Origin: Paraburkholderia tropica | GTDB taxonomy: Bacteria > Pseudomonadota > Gammaproteobacteria > Burkholderiales > Burkholderiaceae | Direction: 5' to 3' | NCBI RefSeq assembly: GCF_900109265.1 | Contig: NZ_FNZM01000001.1 | Coordinates: 372,001 to 436,000, forward strand | DNA: 64,000 nt | Shown: positions 54,427 through 63,629 of the stretch, one piece after another | Numbering within the stretch: position 1 is the stretch's first letter | Layout of the letters: each line of letters begins with the position of its first letter | Made by a program: the position numbers and the translations under genes | The notes under the pieces: generated by a model | What the model was told of the DNA's origin: nothing | Seen by the model: the letters and a program-made list of their open reading frames with translations, nothing else | The model's database searches: none

Positions 54427-54455
54427 TTCAAATAAATTCATAGGAGCCAATTTCG

Positions 54456-56288
54456 ATGCGTGCGAGTGTCTTGTCCGACTGGCTGGCCCAGCGGATCGAG
54501 CGCGGCAGCGGACAGCCCGTCTATCGCCAGTTGCACCGGCTGTTGCAGCAGGCGATCCTGTCGCGCGAGCTGCCCGCGGGCGCGCGCGTGCCGTCCTCGC
54601 GGCTGCTGGCGGCGGAATTGGGGATCGCGCGCAATACCGTGACGCAGGTCTACGAACAATTGGTGCTCGAAGGCTATGTGACCTCGGCGACCGGACGCGG
54701 CACCTTCGTCGCCGATACGTCCCCGGACGAGATCGTCGGCGCGGCGGAAATTGGCTCTGTCGATGGGCGGAAAAATGCGTCCCAGTCAGGAGCCGCGCGG
54801 ATTGGCGGCGGGATTGCAACTAACAGCCCCGACGGGCGGCGTGCGGCGGGGTTGGCCGGAGCGGGGAGCGAGGCGGATCGGCTGGCGGATCGCGGCGCGG
54901 CGGGTTCGGCAGGTTCGGCGGGTTCGGCAGGTTCGGCAGGTTCGGCGGGTGCGGCGGGTGCGGCGGGTGCGGCAGGCCGAGGCGGTTCGATTGGCTCGGG
55001 CCACGCGCCGCTCGCCTCCGCGACGATTTCCGCAACCCACGTCGCAACCCACGCCGCAACGTCCCCCGAAACCTCATCGCCCATCCTGCCCGCGACCGCG
55101 CCTTTCCATCGTCCCGCCGCGCGCGCCTTGTCCACGCGCGGCGCGCGCCTGATCGCGGGCGCGGGCGTTTCGAAGCGCCAGGGCGGCGCGTTCATGCCCG
55201 GCGTCCCCGACGTCTCGCGCTTTCCCGCGCGCGTCTGGACGCGTCTGCACAACAAATACTGGCGCAGCCTGCGCCCCGATCTGCTGACCTACGCGCCGGG
55301 CGGCGGTCTCGCGCTGCTGCGTCACGTGCTCGCCGACTATCTGCGCACCTCGCGTTCGGTGCGCTGCTCGCCCGAGCAGATCATCATCACGACCGGCATC
55401 CACCAGTCGATCGACCTCGCGGTGCGGCTGCTGTCCGATCCCGGCGACACCATCTGGACCGAAGACCCCTGTTACTGGGGCGTGCGCAGCGTGCTGCACG
55501 TCTCGGGGCTGAAGGCGCGTCCGGTCGCCGTCGACAGCGAGGGTCTCAACCCGTCCGCCGCCGATTTCGCCGCGCCGCCGCCGAAGCTCATCCTTGTCAC
55601 GCCGTCGCATCAATATCCGCTCGGCATGGTAATGAGCCTCGCGCGCCGCCGCATGTTGCTCGAGTACGCGCGCCAGCATCAATGCTGGATCATCGAGGAC
55701 GATTACGACAGCGAATTCCGCTACGGCAGCCGGCCGCTCGCATCGCTGCAAGGGCTCGATACGGCGGGTCAGGTGATCTACGTGGGCAGCTTCGGCAAGA
55801 CGCTGTTTCCGGGCTTGCGCGTCGGCTATCTGGTTGCGCCCGAACCGCTCGCCGAAAGCTTCGCCACCGCGAGCGCGGAGCTGTATCGCGAAGGGCAGTT
55901 GCTGCAGCAGGCCGTGCTGGCGGAGTTCATCGCCGAGGGGCATTTCACGTCGCATATCCGCAAGATGCGCGCGCTTTACGGCCAGCGGCGCCAGGCGCTG
56001 CTCGACGCCGCCACGCGCCGTTACGGCGACGCGCTGCCAGCGTTGGGCGGCGATGCGGGGCTGCACGTCGTCATGCAGTTGCCCGAAGGCAGCGACGACC
56101 GCGCCGTGGCCGAGGCCGCGCTCGCGCGCAACATCGTCGTGCGGCCCTTGTCGGGGTATTACTCGGCGCGCGAGCGTGCGGCGTCGGGCTTGCTGATCGG
56201 CTATGCGTGCGTGCCCGACGAGGACATCGCGCCCGCGTTCGACACGCTCGCCGAAGCCATCGACGCAACCTTGCCGACGTTCGCCTGA
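54456..56288 (+). CDS. gabR: MocR/GabR-type regulator (GntR wing-helix fused to aminotransferase-like domain)
   Basis: The 610-residue protein has an N-terminal GntR winged helix (about residues 10-85: PVYRQLHRLLQQAILSRELP, LGIARNTVTQVYEQLVLEGY) and a C-terminal fold-type I aminotransferase-like domain (about 235-610) with YAPGGGLALLRHVLADYLRT, IIEDDYDSEFRYGSRPLASL and the PLP-lysine K448 in YVGSFGKTLFPGLRVGY. The linker of about 150 residues is unusually long and low complexity, including (GSA)5(GAA)3 from 9-bp tandem repeats. Divergent from gabT, it is presumed to activate gabT-gabD with GABA as effector. Confidence 0.93.
   Translation: MRASVLSDWLAQRIERGSGQPVYRQLHRLLQQAILSRELPAGARVPSSRLLAAELGIARNTVTQVYEQLVLEGYVTSATGRGTFVADTSPDEIVGAAEIGSVDGRKNASQSGAARIGGGIATNSPDGRRAAGLAGAGSEADRLADRGAAGSAGSAGSAGSAGSAGAAGAAGAAGRGGSIGSGHAPLASATISATHVATHAATSPETSSPILPATAPFHRPAARALSTRGARLIAGAGVSKRQGGAFMPGVPDVSRFPARVWTRLHNKYWRSLRPDLLTYAPGGGLALLRHVLADYLRTSRSVRCSPEQIIITTGIHQSIDLAVRLLSDPGDTIWTEDPCYWGVRSVLHVSGLKARPVAVDSEGLNPSAADFAAPPPKLILVTPSHQYPLGMVMSLARRRMLLEYARQHQCWIIEDDYDSEFRYGSRPLASLQGLDTAGQVIYVGSFGKTLFPGLRVGYLVAPEPLAESFATASAELYREGQLLQQAVLAEFIAEGHFTSHIRKMRALYGQRRQALLDAATRRYGDALPALGGDAGLHVVMQLPEGSDDRAVAEAALARNIVVRPLSGYYSARERAASGLLIGYACVPDEDIAPAFDTLAEAIDATLPTFA
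54903..54974 (+). repeat. 9-bp tandem repeat inside gabR
   Basis: Eight in-frame copies of the unit GGTTCGGCR or GGTGCGGCR encode Gly-Ser-Ala or Gly-Ala-Ala triplets in the linker between the DNA-binding and aminotransferase domains. Length variation between strains by slippage is likely. Confidence 0.9.
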
Positions 56289-56327
56289 GCGCCGGGCGCG
56301 CGGGCGCCTTGCGGGTTGAAGGCGCGT

Positions 56328-57164
56328 TCAGAGCCGGATCAGCACCGCGCCGCAGGTGACGAGCGCGCACGCGATCATGCGGCGCGCCGTGAGCTGCTCC
56401 TTCATGAAGAGCCAGCCGATCAGCACCGCGAAGATCGACGACAGTTCGCGCAGCGCGGAGACCATCGCGATCGGCAGGAAGCGGAACGCCTCGATCACGA
56501 AGCAGTACGCGACGAGCGCGAGCACGCCCGCGAGCATGCCGCGCGCGACGGCGGCTTTCGACGTGAACATCTGCGCCGCGCCGCCGCGGAGCTTGCAGAC
56601 GATCAGAAACTGCGGCACGTTCCAGAGCAGATACACCCACATGATGTAGCTGAGCGCGTTGCCGGCGGCGCGCGCGCCGAGTCCGTCGACGATCGAATAG
56701 ACCGCGATGAACAGGCCCGTGAGCAGTGCGTACGGCACGCTTTCGCCCGAGAAGCGCATGCCGCGCCGGAACGCCAGCGACATGATGCCGAGCGACACCA
56801 GCACCACGCCCGTCGCGGCCACCGCGTGCAGTGCCTCGTGCGCGAACACCAGCGCGCCCGCTGAAATCAGCAAGGGCGAGAGTCCGCGCGCGATCGGGTA
56901 AATCTGGCCGAAGTCGCCGCTGCGATACGCGCGCACGAGCGTGAAGCAGTACGCGAGTTCGAGCACGGCGGACGCGGCAATATAGGGCCAGCTCGCGGCG
57001 TCGGGCAGCGGCAGCACGCACACCCCGATTGCGCTCACGATCACATACGGCACCGAGAACATCCCGAGCAGCCAGACGCGGTCGTTCGAGAGATGAAGGA
57101 AGGCATTCCAGCTCGCGTGCATGAGCGCCGAGAGCAAAACCAGCAGGACGACGAAACTGGCCAT
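56328..57164 (-). CDS. DMT/EamA-family permease, phosphonate-associated type
   Basis: The 278-residue membrane protein has ten predicted hydrophobic segments in two EamA halves (SALMHASWNAFLHLSNDRVW at the N-terminus; ALRELSSIFAVLIGWLFMKE in the second half). A family of such permeases is known near phosphonate genes (phosphonate-utilisation-associated membrane protein). It lies 261 bp downstream of phnE on the same strand, so it may belong to the phnCDE transcript and export or import a phosphonate-related compound. The start at 57164 begins the first membrane helix. Confidence 0.8.
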   Translation of the reverse strand: MASFVVLLVLLSALMHASWNAFLHLSNDRVWLLGMFSVPYVIVSAIGVCVLPLPDAASWPYIAASAVLELAYCFTLVRAYRSGDFGQIYPIARGLSPLLISAGALVFAHEALHAVAATGVVLVSLGIMSLAFRRGMRFSGESVPYALLTGLFIAVYSIVDGLGARAAGNALSYIMWVYLLWNVPQFLIVCKLRGGAAQMFTSKAAVARGMLAGVLALVAYCFVIEAFRFLPIAMVSALRELSSIFAVLIGWLFMKEQLTARRMIACALVTCGAVLIRL

Positions 57165-57425
57165 CGAGAGTGATCGCGGGTGAGGCGTTGGAAGGGAGCG
57201 CACGGAGAGGCAAAGTGCGACACGCTGTGACGAATGCCACAATTTGCCACAAAGCGATGCAAATCGCCGCAAGCCTCCCATTATTCCAGTGAATGCCGGG
57301 CGATGCCAGTGAATTGAAAGTGGCGTGTGGCGTGTGGCGAGGGGCCGGAAAGCGCGACGCGAGCCGCGGAACGGGGGCTCGCGTCGAGAAGCGAGAAGGG
57401 ATTTCAGCGCCCGGAAGCGCGCCGC

Positions 57426-58277
57426 TCAGATCACCCGCGCGCGCAGCCGCGCCGACACCAGATCGATGATCGTCACCACGGCCACGACCATGATCAGCAC
57501 CGCGGAAGTCTGCTGATAGTCGAACGAGCGGATTTCCTCGTAGAGCACGACGCCGATGCCGCCCGCGCCGACCATCCCCACCACCATCGCCGAGCGCACG
57601 TTCGACTCGAAACGGTAGAGCGCGTAGGAGATCCACAGCGGCATGACTTGCGGCAGCACGCCGTAGATGATTTCGTCGAGCGGCGTGGCGCCGGTCGCGC
57701 GCACGCCTTCGGCGGGACGCGGATCGATGGCTTCGACGGCTTCCGCGAACAGCTTCGCGAGCACGCCGGTCGTGTGCACCCACAGCGCGAGCACGCCCGC
57801 GAACGGCCCGAGCCCGACGGCCACGATGAAGAGCATCGCGAACACCATCTCGTTGATGGCGCGGCACGCGTCCATCAGCCGGCGCACCGGATGCAGCACC
57901 CAGGCCGGCGCGAGATTGTGCGCCGACATCAGCCCGCACGGCACGGCGCAGACGATCGCGAGCGCCGTGCCCCAGAGCGCGACCGCGATGGTCACCCACA
58001 TCTCGTGCACGTAGGTGCGCCACTCGTGGAAGTCGGGCGGAAAGAAGCCTTCCGCGAAGGTGCCCATGTTGGCCGAATCGGAGAGCAGGTCGAGCGGGCG
58101 CATGTCCGCGCCGCGCCACGCCGCGCCGAGCAGCATCAGCACCAGCGCCCACAGCACGAGCGAGGACCAGCTGCGCTTGCTGGCGGCGGCTTGCATGCGC
58201 GCTTTCGTATCAGCGTTCTGCACGTTCTGGGCGTTCTGCGCAGCAAGCGGCGAGGCGTCGAAGTCCATCGCGCACAT
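57426..58277 (-). CDS. phnE: Phosphonate ABC transporter permease
   Basis: The 283-residue inner-membrane permease of the phosphonate importer has about six hydrophobic segments. It also has the conserved [20 protein letters not shown] and [20 protein letters not shown] at the C-terminal half, and [20 protein letters not shown], the EAA-type loop that contacts the ATPase. It overlaps the phnD stop codon by one base (TGATG). An ATG at 58268 is a possible alternative start. Confidence 0.94.
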   Translation of the reverse strand: MCAMDFDASPLAAQNAQNVQNADTKARMQAAASKRSWSSLVLWALVLMLLGAAWRGADMRPLDLLSDSANMGTFAEGFFPPDFHEWRTYVHEMWVTIAVALWGTALAIVCAVPCGLMSAHNLAPAWVLHPVRRLMDACRAINEMVFAMLFIVAVGLGPFAGVLALWVHTTGVLAKLFAEAVEAIDPRPAEGVRATGATPLDEIIYGVLPQVMPLWISYALYRFESNVRSAMVVGMVGAGGIGVVLYEEIRSFDYQQTSAVLIMVVAVVTIIDLVSARLRARVI

Positions 58278-59263
58278 CACGGTTTCGCCGGGGCGTTGAG
58301 CGCGCCGATCTTCGCGTCGATGGCCGCGATCTGGCTCTTGCGGTCGTCGTCGGAGAGATGGGTGTCGGCGGCGATCTTCTGCTTCTGCTGGAACAGCGCG
58401 ATCTGGCGGATCGGCAGCAGTTGCTCGTCGCTCGACGGCGCGAAGCCCGCGTAGCCCGTGATATCGGCCATGATTTTCTTCTCGCGCGGATCGGTCTTCG
58501 CGTAGTGATAGAAGAAGTCGCGCAGCTTCTGTCTGGTCGCTTCGGGCAGATCCTTGCGCATCACGAGCGGATCGGACGGAATCAGCGGCGAGGTCCACAG
58601 CACGCGTACTTCCTTGAAGCGATCCGGATGCTTGCGCGCCAGCGTGGCCAGTTCCATCGTGTTGTTGGTGGCGATATCGACCTTGTTGTTCACCACGGCG
58701 AGCAGGTTCGCTTCATGGCTCGACGGCAGCACGGTCTTGAACGTGGTCGCGTTCACGGGCAGATTGCGCTGCGCGAACAGGTAATAGCCCGGCACCAGCG
58801 AGCCCGACGTGGAATTCGGATCGCCCCAGCCCAGCGTGAGATCCTTAGGATTCTTGAATACGTCGTCGAGCGTCTTCACGCGACTGTTCACGTTGGTGAT
58901 CAGCACCGATTTGTAGCCGGTGTCGCCGTTCGCGTAGAGCACCTTCGCGAACACTTCGCCGTTCGAGCGGTCCACGGCTTCCATCGCCGAGGCATTGCCG
59001 AAATAGCCGATCTGCACCTTGTTGAAGCGCATCGCTTCGATAATGCCCGAATAGTCGGTGGCGAAGAACGCATTCACGTGCAGGCCCGTCTGACGATTCA
59101 GATCGTCGATGAACGGTTGCCAGCGCTGCTTGAGGACTGCTGACGAATCGGTCGAAATAATGCCGAAGCTCAGGTCGTCGGCGCGAGCAGCCGATGCGCC
59201 GAGCGCGGCGAAGGCCACGGCGCCGGCGGCGCAGCAGGAAAGCAGGGCACGGATCAGTTTCAT
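58277..59263 (-). CDS. phnD: Phosphonate ABC transporter periplasmic binding protein
   Basis: The 328-residue binding protein has a signal peptide of about 28 residues ending in ARA. PhnD features follow: [58 protein letters not shown] (the phosphonate-binding Ser/Thr segment) and [15 protein letters not shown]. The start at 59263 fits the signal peptide; the frame is open further upstream through phnC's end region. The C-terminus holds a charged helical tail. Confidence 0.95.
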   Translation of the reverse strand: MKLIRALLSCCAAGAVAFAALGASAARADDLSFGIISTDSSAVLKQRWQPFIDDLNRQTGLHVNAFFATDYSGIIEAMRFNKVQIGYFGNASAMEAVDRSNGEVFAKVLYANGDTGYKSVLITNVNSRVKTLDDVFKNPKDLTLGWGDPNSTSGSLVPGYYLFAQRNLPVNATTFKTVLPSSHEANLLAVVNNKVDIATNNTMELATLARKHPDRFKEVRVLWTSPLIPSDPLVMRKDLPEATRQKLRDFFYHYAKTDPREKKIMADITGYAGFAPSSDEQLLPIRQIALFQQKQKIAADTHLSDDDRKSQIAAIDAKIGALNAPAKP

Positions 59264-59325
59264 GTGAGAGGCGGTCCGGTTCGTTGGGGAAGAGACAACG
59301 TTTGCGTGCGATGCGGTGAAGCAGG

Positions 59326-60207
59326 CTAGGCCGCCGTCGGCTGCGCGCCGAAATGCTGCGTGTGCGCTTGCATCAGTGATTGTTCGAGCGGCTGTTCCAG
59401 CGACTGATCGTGCGCGCCATCCGCGTCGCGCAATTCGCGCGCCGCGCTGCCATAGAGCTTTTGCAGCAACTCGGGCGTGAGCGCGGCGGACGGCCCGTCG
59501 TAGACCACGCGGCCGTCGCGCAGCGCGACCGTGCGCGGGCAATACTGCATGGCGATATCCACCTGATGCAGCGACACGACCACCGTAAGCCCGTGATTGC
59601 GATTGAGCATGCGCAGCATGTCCATCACGCGGCGCGACGATTCGGGGTCGAGCGAGGCGATCGGTTCGTCGGCGAGGATCAGGCGCGCGCGCTGCACCAG
59701 CGCACGCGCGAGCGCGGCGCGCTGCTGCTGGCCGCCCGAGAGATTCGCGGCACGCTCGTACGCTTTATCTGCGATGCCCACTTCCGCAAGCGCCGCAATC
59801 GACAGTTCGCGTTCGCTGCGCGGAAAGCGGCCCGTGAGACGCCGCCACAGCGGCAGGCGCGCGAGCGCGCCGATCAGCACGTTGGTCTCGACGGTCAAAC
59901 GATGCACGAGATTGAATTGCTGAAACACAAAGCCGACGTCGCGGCGAATGCGGCGCACTTCGCGCACGATGCGTCCGTCCTGCTGGATCGGGCGGCCGAG
60001 AATCTCGATGCGCGAAGGCTGCGCATCGGCGGCGACGAAGCCCGCGATATGGCGCAGCAAAGTCGATTTGCCCGATCCCGACGCGCCGATCAGCGCGACC
60101 ATTTCTCCCGTGCCCACGCGCAGGTTGATTTCGTCGAGCGCCTTGCGCTGCGGTCCAAAAGTCTTCGACAGTCGTTCGATTCGAATTGCGTCCATTTGCG
60201 CGCTCAT
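59326..60207 (-). CDS. phnC: Phosphonate import ATP-binding protein
   Basis: The 293-residue ATPase has Walker [11 protein letters not shown], signature [11 protein letters not shown] and Walker [13 protein letters not shown], with [20 protein letters not shown] typical of PhnC. A C-terminal tail of about 35 residues ([16 protein letters not shown]) contains a short repeated Leu-Glu-Gln pattern. It is the first gene of phnC-phnD-phnE; a CGTCTAGACG palindrome lies about 109 bp upstream. Confidence 0.95.
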   Translation of the reverse strand: MSAQMDAIRIERLSKTFGPQRKALDEINLRVGTGEMVALIGASGSGKSTLLRHIAGFVAADAQPSRIEILGRPIQQDGRIVREVRRIRRDVGFVFQQFNLVHRLTVETNVLIGALARLPLWRRLTGRFPRSERELSIAALAEVGIADKAYERAANLSGGQQQRAALARALVQRARLILADEPIASLDPESSRRVMDMLRMLNRNHGLTVVVSLHQVDIAMQYCPRTVALRDGRVVYDGPSAALTPELLQKLYGSAARELRDADGAHDQSLEQPLEQSLMQAHTQHFGAQPTAA

Positions 60208-60315
60208 GTCAGCGTCCTGCCTGATTCATCCGACGAGTGGGAGACGTACGCGTCCCGTGCTCGAGTCGGGGACATTCTAGGAAGCGACTATGACGGCTGA
60301 GTGAAGGCATCGCGA

Positions 60316-60325
60316 CGTCTAGACG
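60316..60325. promoter_or_regulatory. Second copy of the phn palindrome, upstream of phnC
   Basis: CGTCTAGACG, identical to the core of the 16-bp palindrome in the phnG/phnF gap, lies 109 bases before phnC. The 306-bp gap 60208-60513 separates phnC from the divergent M14 gene. PhnF control of phnCDE is inferred. Confidence 0.65.
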
Positions 60326-60371
60326 ACTACACAACTGAAAACGCGTCGAATGAAGCCAGCAAGTCGAAGTG

Positions 60372-60388
60372 ATGACATCTGTGTGACG
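60372..60388 (-). promoter_or_regulatory. Possible Pho box upstream of phnC
   Basis: Read on the minus strand: CGTCAC, 5 bases, TGTCAT, that is two TGTCAT-like elements 11 bases apart, the spacing of a PhoB box. The first element matches only 4 of 6 positions, so this is weak. Confidence 0.3.
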
Positions 60389-60513
60389 TCTCGCACATGT
60401 CACGCGATCTGCCGCATGAAAAGGCTATATTGTTGGCAAACGCATGTGCTGTCCCCGGTTTTCGAATGCCGCGCTGTTTCCCTTGAACCGAACGAGCGAC
60501 GACTTGCGCCGCC

Positions 60514-61548
60514 ATGCAGGCACTGAGCTTCCTTCCTGACAGCTTCGCCGAATACGAGGACCTGAAAACGCTCCTCGACGCGGGCTCGCCCTGGTTCGAC
60601 ATCCGCAGCGCGGGCGAGGTCGAGGTGCGCGGGCGGCCGTTTTCGCTCTACGTGGCGGCCGTGGGCTCGCGCGATCCGCACGCGCCGGCGATCGGTTTTT
60701 TCGGCGGCATTCACGGGCTCGAGCGCATCGGCTCGCAGCTCGTGCTCGATTACATGCGCGCGCTCGTGGGCCGTCTCGCGTGGGACGAATTGCTGATGCG
60801 CCAGCTCGAATCGGTGCGGCTCGTGATGATGCCCATCGTCAACCCCGGCGGCATGTGGCTCGCCACGCGCGCCAATCCGAACGGCGTCGATCTGATGCGC
60901 AACGCGCCGCAGGACGCCGACGAGCGCGTGCCTTTTCTCGCCGGCGGCCAGCGCGTGGGATCGTGGCTGCCGTGGTATCGCGGACGGCGCGGCGCGATGA
61001 TGGAAACCGAAGCCTCGGCGCTGCTCAAGGTCGTCGACGAGGAACTGACGAACCGGCCGCTCGCGTTCGCGCTCGATTGTCATTCGGGTTACGGCTGGAG
61101 CGACAGCATCTGGTTTCCGTACGCGCGCACGCGCCAGCTCATGCGTCATCTGCCTGAAATGTACGTGCTGAAAACCCTGTTCGAACGCGCGCATCCGCAT
61201 CACGGTTACACGTTCGAGCCGCAGAGCCATCAATATCTGCTGCACGGCGATCTGTGGGATTGCGCGTACGATCGCGCGCCCGCCGAGAATGTGTTTCTGC
61301 CGCTCACGCTCGAACTCGGTTCGTGGCTGTGGATCAAGAAAAATCCGCGCCAGATTTTTTCGCGCCAGGGCATGTTCAATCCGGTGATGCAGCATCGCAC
61401 CGCGCGCGTGCTGCGGCGTCACGCCAATCTGTTCGATTTCCTCACGCGCGCCGCGTATTCGTCCGAGCGCTGGCTGCCCGAAGGCGTCGCGCGGCAGCAG
61501 GTGCTGCAAAGCGCGATCGGACACTGGTATCAGCGGCCCGGCGTATGA
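60514..61548 (+). CDS. M14-family zinc carboxypeptidase-like protein
   Basis: The 344-residue protein has an M14 zinc site: HxxE in GGIHGLERIGS (H67, E70), the later His190 in LDCHSGYGW and a catalytic-type Glu267 in LTLELGSW, with VNPGGMWLATRANPNGVDLM as the substrate-binding region. No signal peptide is visible, so it is probably cytoplasmic. The substrate (peptide, murein peptide or amide) is unknown. Its stop overlaps the start of the next gene (ATGA). It is divergent from phnC. Confidence 0.82.
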   Translation: MQALSFLPDSFAEYEDLKTLLDAGSPWFDIRSAGEVEVRGRPFSLYVAAVGSRDPHAPAIGFFGGIHGLERIGSQLVLDYMRALVGRLAWDELLMRQLESVRLVMMPIVNPGGMWLATRANPNGVDLMRNAPQDADERVPFLAGGQRVGSWLPWYRGRRGAMMETEASALLKVVDEELTNRPLAFALDCHSGYGWSDSIWFPYARTRQLMRHLPEMYVLKTLFERAHPHHGYTFEPQSHQYLLHGDLWDCAYDRAPAENVFLPLTLELGSWLWIKKNPRQIFSRQGMFNPVMQHRTARVLRRHANLFDFLTRAAYSSERWLPEGVARQQVLQSAIGHWYQRPGV

Positions 61549-62501
61549 GCGCGCACTCGAATCCGGACCCGAACCCGAACGCGAATCCGTCGCCGTGGAT
61601 TTTGCTGCGCGGCCTTACGCGCGAATCGCGTCATTGGGGCGCGTTCGCGTCGCTGCTCGAAGCGCGTTGCGGCGCCGTGCTGCCCGTCGATCTGCCCGGC
61701 AACGGCACGCGTCATCACGCGATCTCGCCGCTCGAAGTGAGCGAATACGTCGACGCCGTGCGCCGCGAGCTTCAGCGCGCGCTCGGGCAGGGCGACGGCG
61801 CGCCGCCGTACCGCGTGCTGGCGATGTCGCTCGGCGGCATGGTCGCGACGGCGTGGGCGCTGCGCTATCCGGCCGAGATCGTGCGACTCGTGCTGGTGAA
61901 CACGAGCATGCGGCCGTTTAGCCGCTTCGACGAACGACTGCGGCCCGCCGCGTGGCCCGCGCTGCTGCACGCGGCGCAGCACTGGCGCGGGCGCGACCGC
62001 ATCGGCGTGGCCGAGACGCGCATTCATGCCGCGACGTGCGCGCGCCGCGATACGCTCGCGGCCGACCTCGACACCTGGCGCGCGATCCGCGCGAGCGCGC
62101 CGGTGAGCCGCGCGAACGCGCTGCGCCAGCTGTGGGCCGCCGCGCGGTTTTCGGCGCACGGCGTGCCGCGTTGCGAGGTGCTGGTGGCGTCGTCGCGTGC
62201 GGATCGACTGGTGAATCCCGTGTGTTCGGCGCGGCTCGCGCAGGCGTGGGACGCGCGCCATCTCGAGCATCCGTGGGCGGGCCACGATCTGCCGCACGAC
62301 GACCCGCACTGGCTCATCGATGCGATCTGCGCGAGCGAACCGGCGAGCGAACCCGCGAGCGCCGCGACCGATGCGCCAGCGCACGTCGATACGCGAGCCG
62401 ATACGCGAACCGACGCGGCCGCCGATCCGCAGCCCGATCCGCAGCCCGATCCGCGAACCGATCCGGCCGCCGCCCCGGACGGCCCAGCATCGCCGGCGTG
62501 A
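61545..62501 (+). CDS. Alpha/beta-hydrolase fold protein with repetitive tails
   Basis: The 318-residue protein has an alpha/beta-hydrolase core: LRGLTRESRHWGAFASLLEA with VDLPGNG, nucleophile Ser95 in LAMSLGGMVATAWALRYP, acid Asp in SSRADRLVNP and the catalytic His in WAGHDLPHDDPHW. The N-terminal NPDPNPNANPSP and the C-terminal 45 residues (repeats of DPQP and DTR) are low complexity and encoded by 12-bp tandem units (62424-62459). The start overlaps the M14 gene stop. The substrate is unknown; an esterase or amidase role with the upstream peptidase is possible. Confidence 0.78.
   Translation: MSAHSNPDPNPNANPSPWILLRGLTRESRHWGAFASLLEARCGAVLPVDLPGNGTRHHAISPLEVSEYVDAVRRELQRALGQGDGAPPYRVLAMSLGGMVATAWALRYPAEIVRLVLVNTSMRPFSRFDERLRPAAWPALLHAAQHWRGRDRIGVAETRIHAATCARRDTLAADLDTWRAIRASAPVSRANALRQLWAAARFSAHGVPRCEVLVASSRADRLVNPVCSARLAQAWDARHLEHPWAGHDLPHDDPHWLIDAICASEPASEPASAATDAPAHVDTRADTRTDAAADPQPDPQPDPRTDPAAAPDGPASPA
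62424..62459 (+). repeat. 12-bp tandem repeat at the end of the alpha/beta-hydrolase gene
   Basis: Two identical GATCCGCAGCCC units followed by a variant GATCCGCGAACC encode a Asp-Pro-rich tail. Neighbouring sequence (GATACGCGARCC) is a related degenerate repeat. Confidence 0.8.
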
Positions 62502-62555
62502 CGATTGCCCCATAATAGGGACGTTTCGTCAGCATATTCAGGAAGACTCCCCGCC

Positions 62556-63629
62556 ATGAACGACACCGTCCGCACTTCATCGGGCAGCGCCGCGCCGCGT
62601 CTCACGAGCCTTTCGCACGGCGGCGGCTGCGGCTGCAAGATCGCGCCGGGCGTGCTCTCCGCGCTGCTCGCGCGCAGCACGCCGCTCACGGCTGCGTTTC
62701 CCAATCTGCTCGTCGGCACCGAGACGGCCGACGACGCCGCCGTCTACAAGCTCAACGACGAGCAGGCCATCGTCGCGACCACCGACTTCTTCATGCCGAT
62801 CGTCGACGATCCGTACGACTTCGGCCGCATCGCCGCGACCAATGCGCTGTCCGACGTCTACGCGATGGGCGGCAAGCCGATCCTCGCGCTCGCGCTGGTC
62901 GGCATGCCGATCAACGTGTTGCCGCACGACGTCATCGCGCAGGTGCTGCGCGGCGGCGAGGACGTCTGCGCGGCGGCGGGCATTCCCGTCGCGGGCGGGC
63001 ATTCGATCGATTCCGTCGAGCCGATTTACGGGCTCGCGGCGCTCGGCGTCGTGCATCCGTCGCGCGTGAAGCGCAACGCCTCGGCGCGCGCGGGCGACGT
63101 GCTCGTGCTCGGCAAGCCGCTCGGCGTGGGCGTGCTCTCGGCGGCGCTCAAGAAGGACCTGCTCGACGCGACCGGTTATCAGGCGATGGTCGCCGCCGCC
63201 ACGATGCTCAACCGGCCGGGCGCGGCGCTCGCCGAACTCGACGACGTCCACGCGATGACCGACGTGACCGGCTTCGGCTTGCTCGGCCACACGCTCGAAA
63301 TCGCGCGCGGCGCGAGTCTCACGGCGCGCGTGCGTTACGCCGATCTGCCGTGGCTGCCGGGCGTCGAGGCGTTTGTCGATCAGGGCGTCTTCACGGGCGC
63401 GTCGGGCCGCAACTGGGCGTCGTACGGCGAGGGCGTGACGCTCGCGCCGAGCCTGCCGGAAAGCGCGCGCACGCTGCTCACCGATCCGCAAACCTCGGGC
63501 GGTCTGCTGGTCGCCTGCGCGCCCGAGCGCGTGGACGACGTGCTCGCGCTGTTCCACCAGGACGGTTTCGCGGATGCCCGCGTGATCGGCGAACTGGACG
63601 AAGGCCCTGCTCGCGTCGAGGTCGTATGA
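62556..63629 (+). CDS. selD: Selenide, water dikinase (selenophosphate synthetase)
   Basis: It makes selenophosphate from selenide and ATP for selenocysteine or selenouridine. The 357-residue protein has the catalytic Cys25 and Lys28 in HGGGCGCKIAPG (cysteine, not selenocysteine). It also has TTDFFMPIVDDPYDFGRIAA, NALSDVYAMGGKPILAL, VAGGHSIDSVEPIYGLA and the C-terminal LTDPQTSGGLLVA. The ATG at 62556 begins the conserved N-terminus. It is coupled to the CDF gene by an ATGA overlap. selA, selB and selU are not seen. Confidence 0.96.
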   Translation: MNDTVRTSSGSAAPRLTSLSHGGGCGCKIAPGVLSALLARSTPLTAAFPNLLVGTETADDAAVYKLNDEQAIVATTDFFMPIVDDPYDFGRIAATNALSDVYAMGGKPILALALVGMPINVLPHDVIAQVLRGGEDVCAAAGIPVAGGHSIDSVEPIYGLAALGVVHPSRVKRNASARAGDVLVLGKPLGVGVLSAALKKDLLDATGYQAMVAAATMLNRPGAALAELDDVHAMTDVTGFGLLGHTLEIARGASLTARVRYADLPWLPGVEAFVDQGVFTGASGRNWASYGEGVTLAPSLPESARTLLTDPQTSGGLLVACAPERVDDVLALFHQDGFADARVIGELDEGPARVEVV

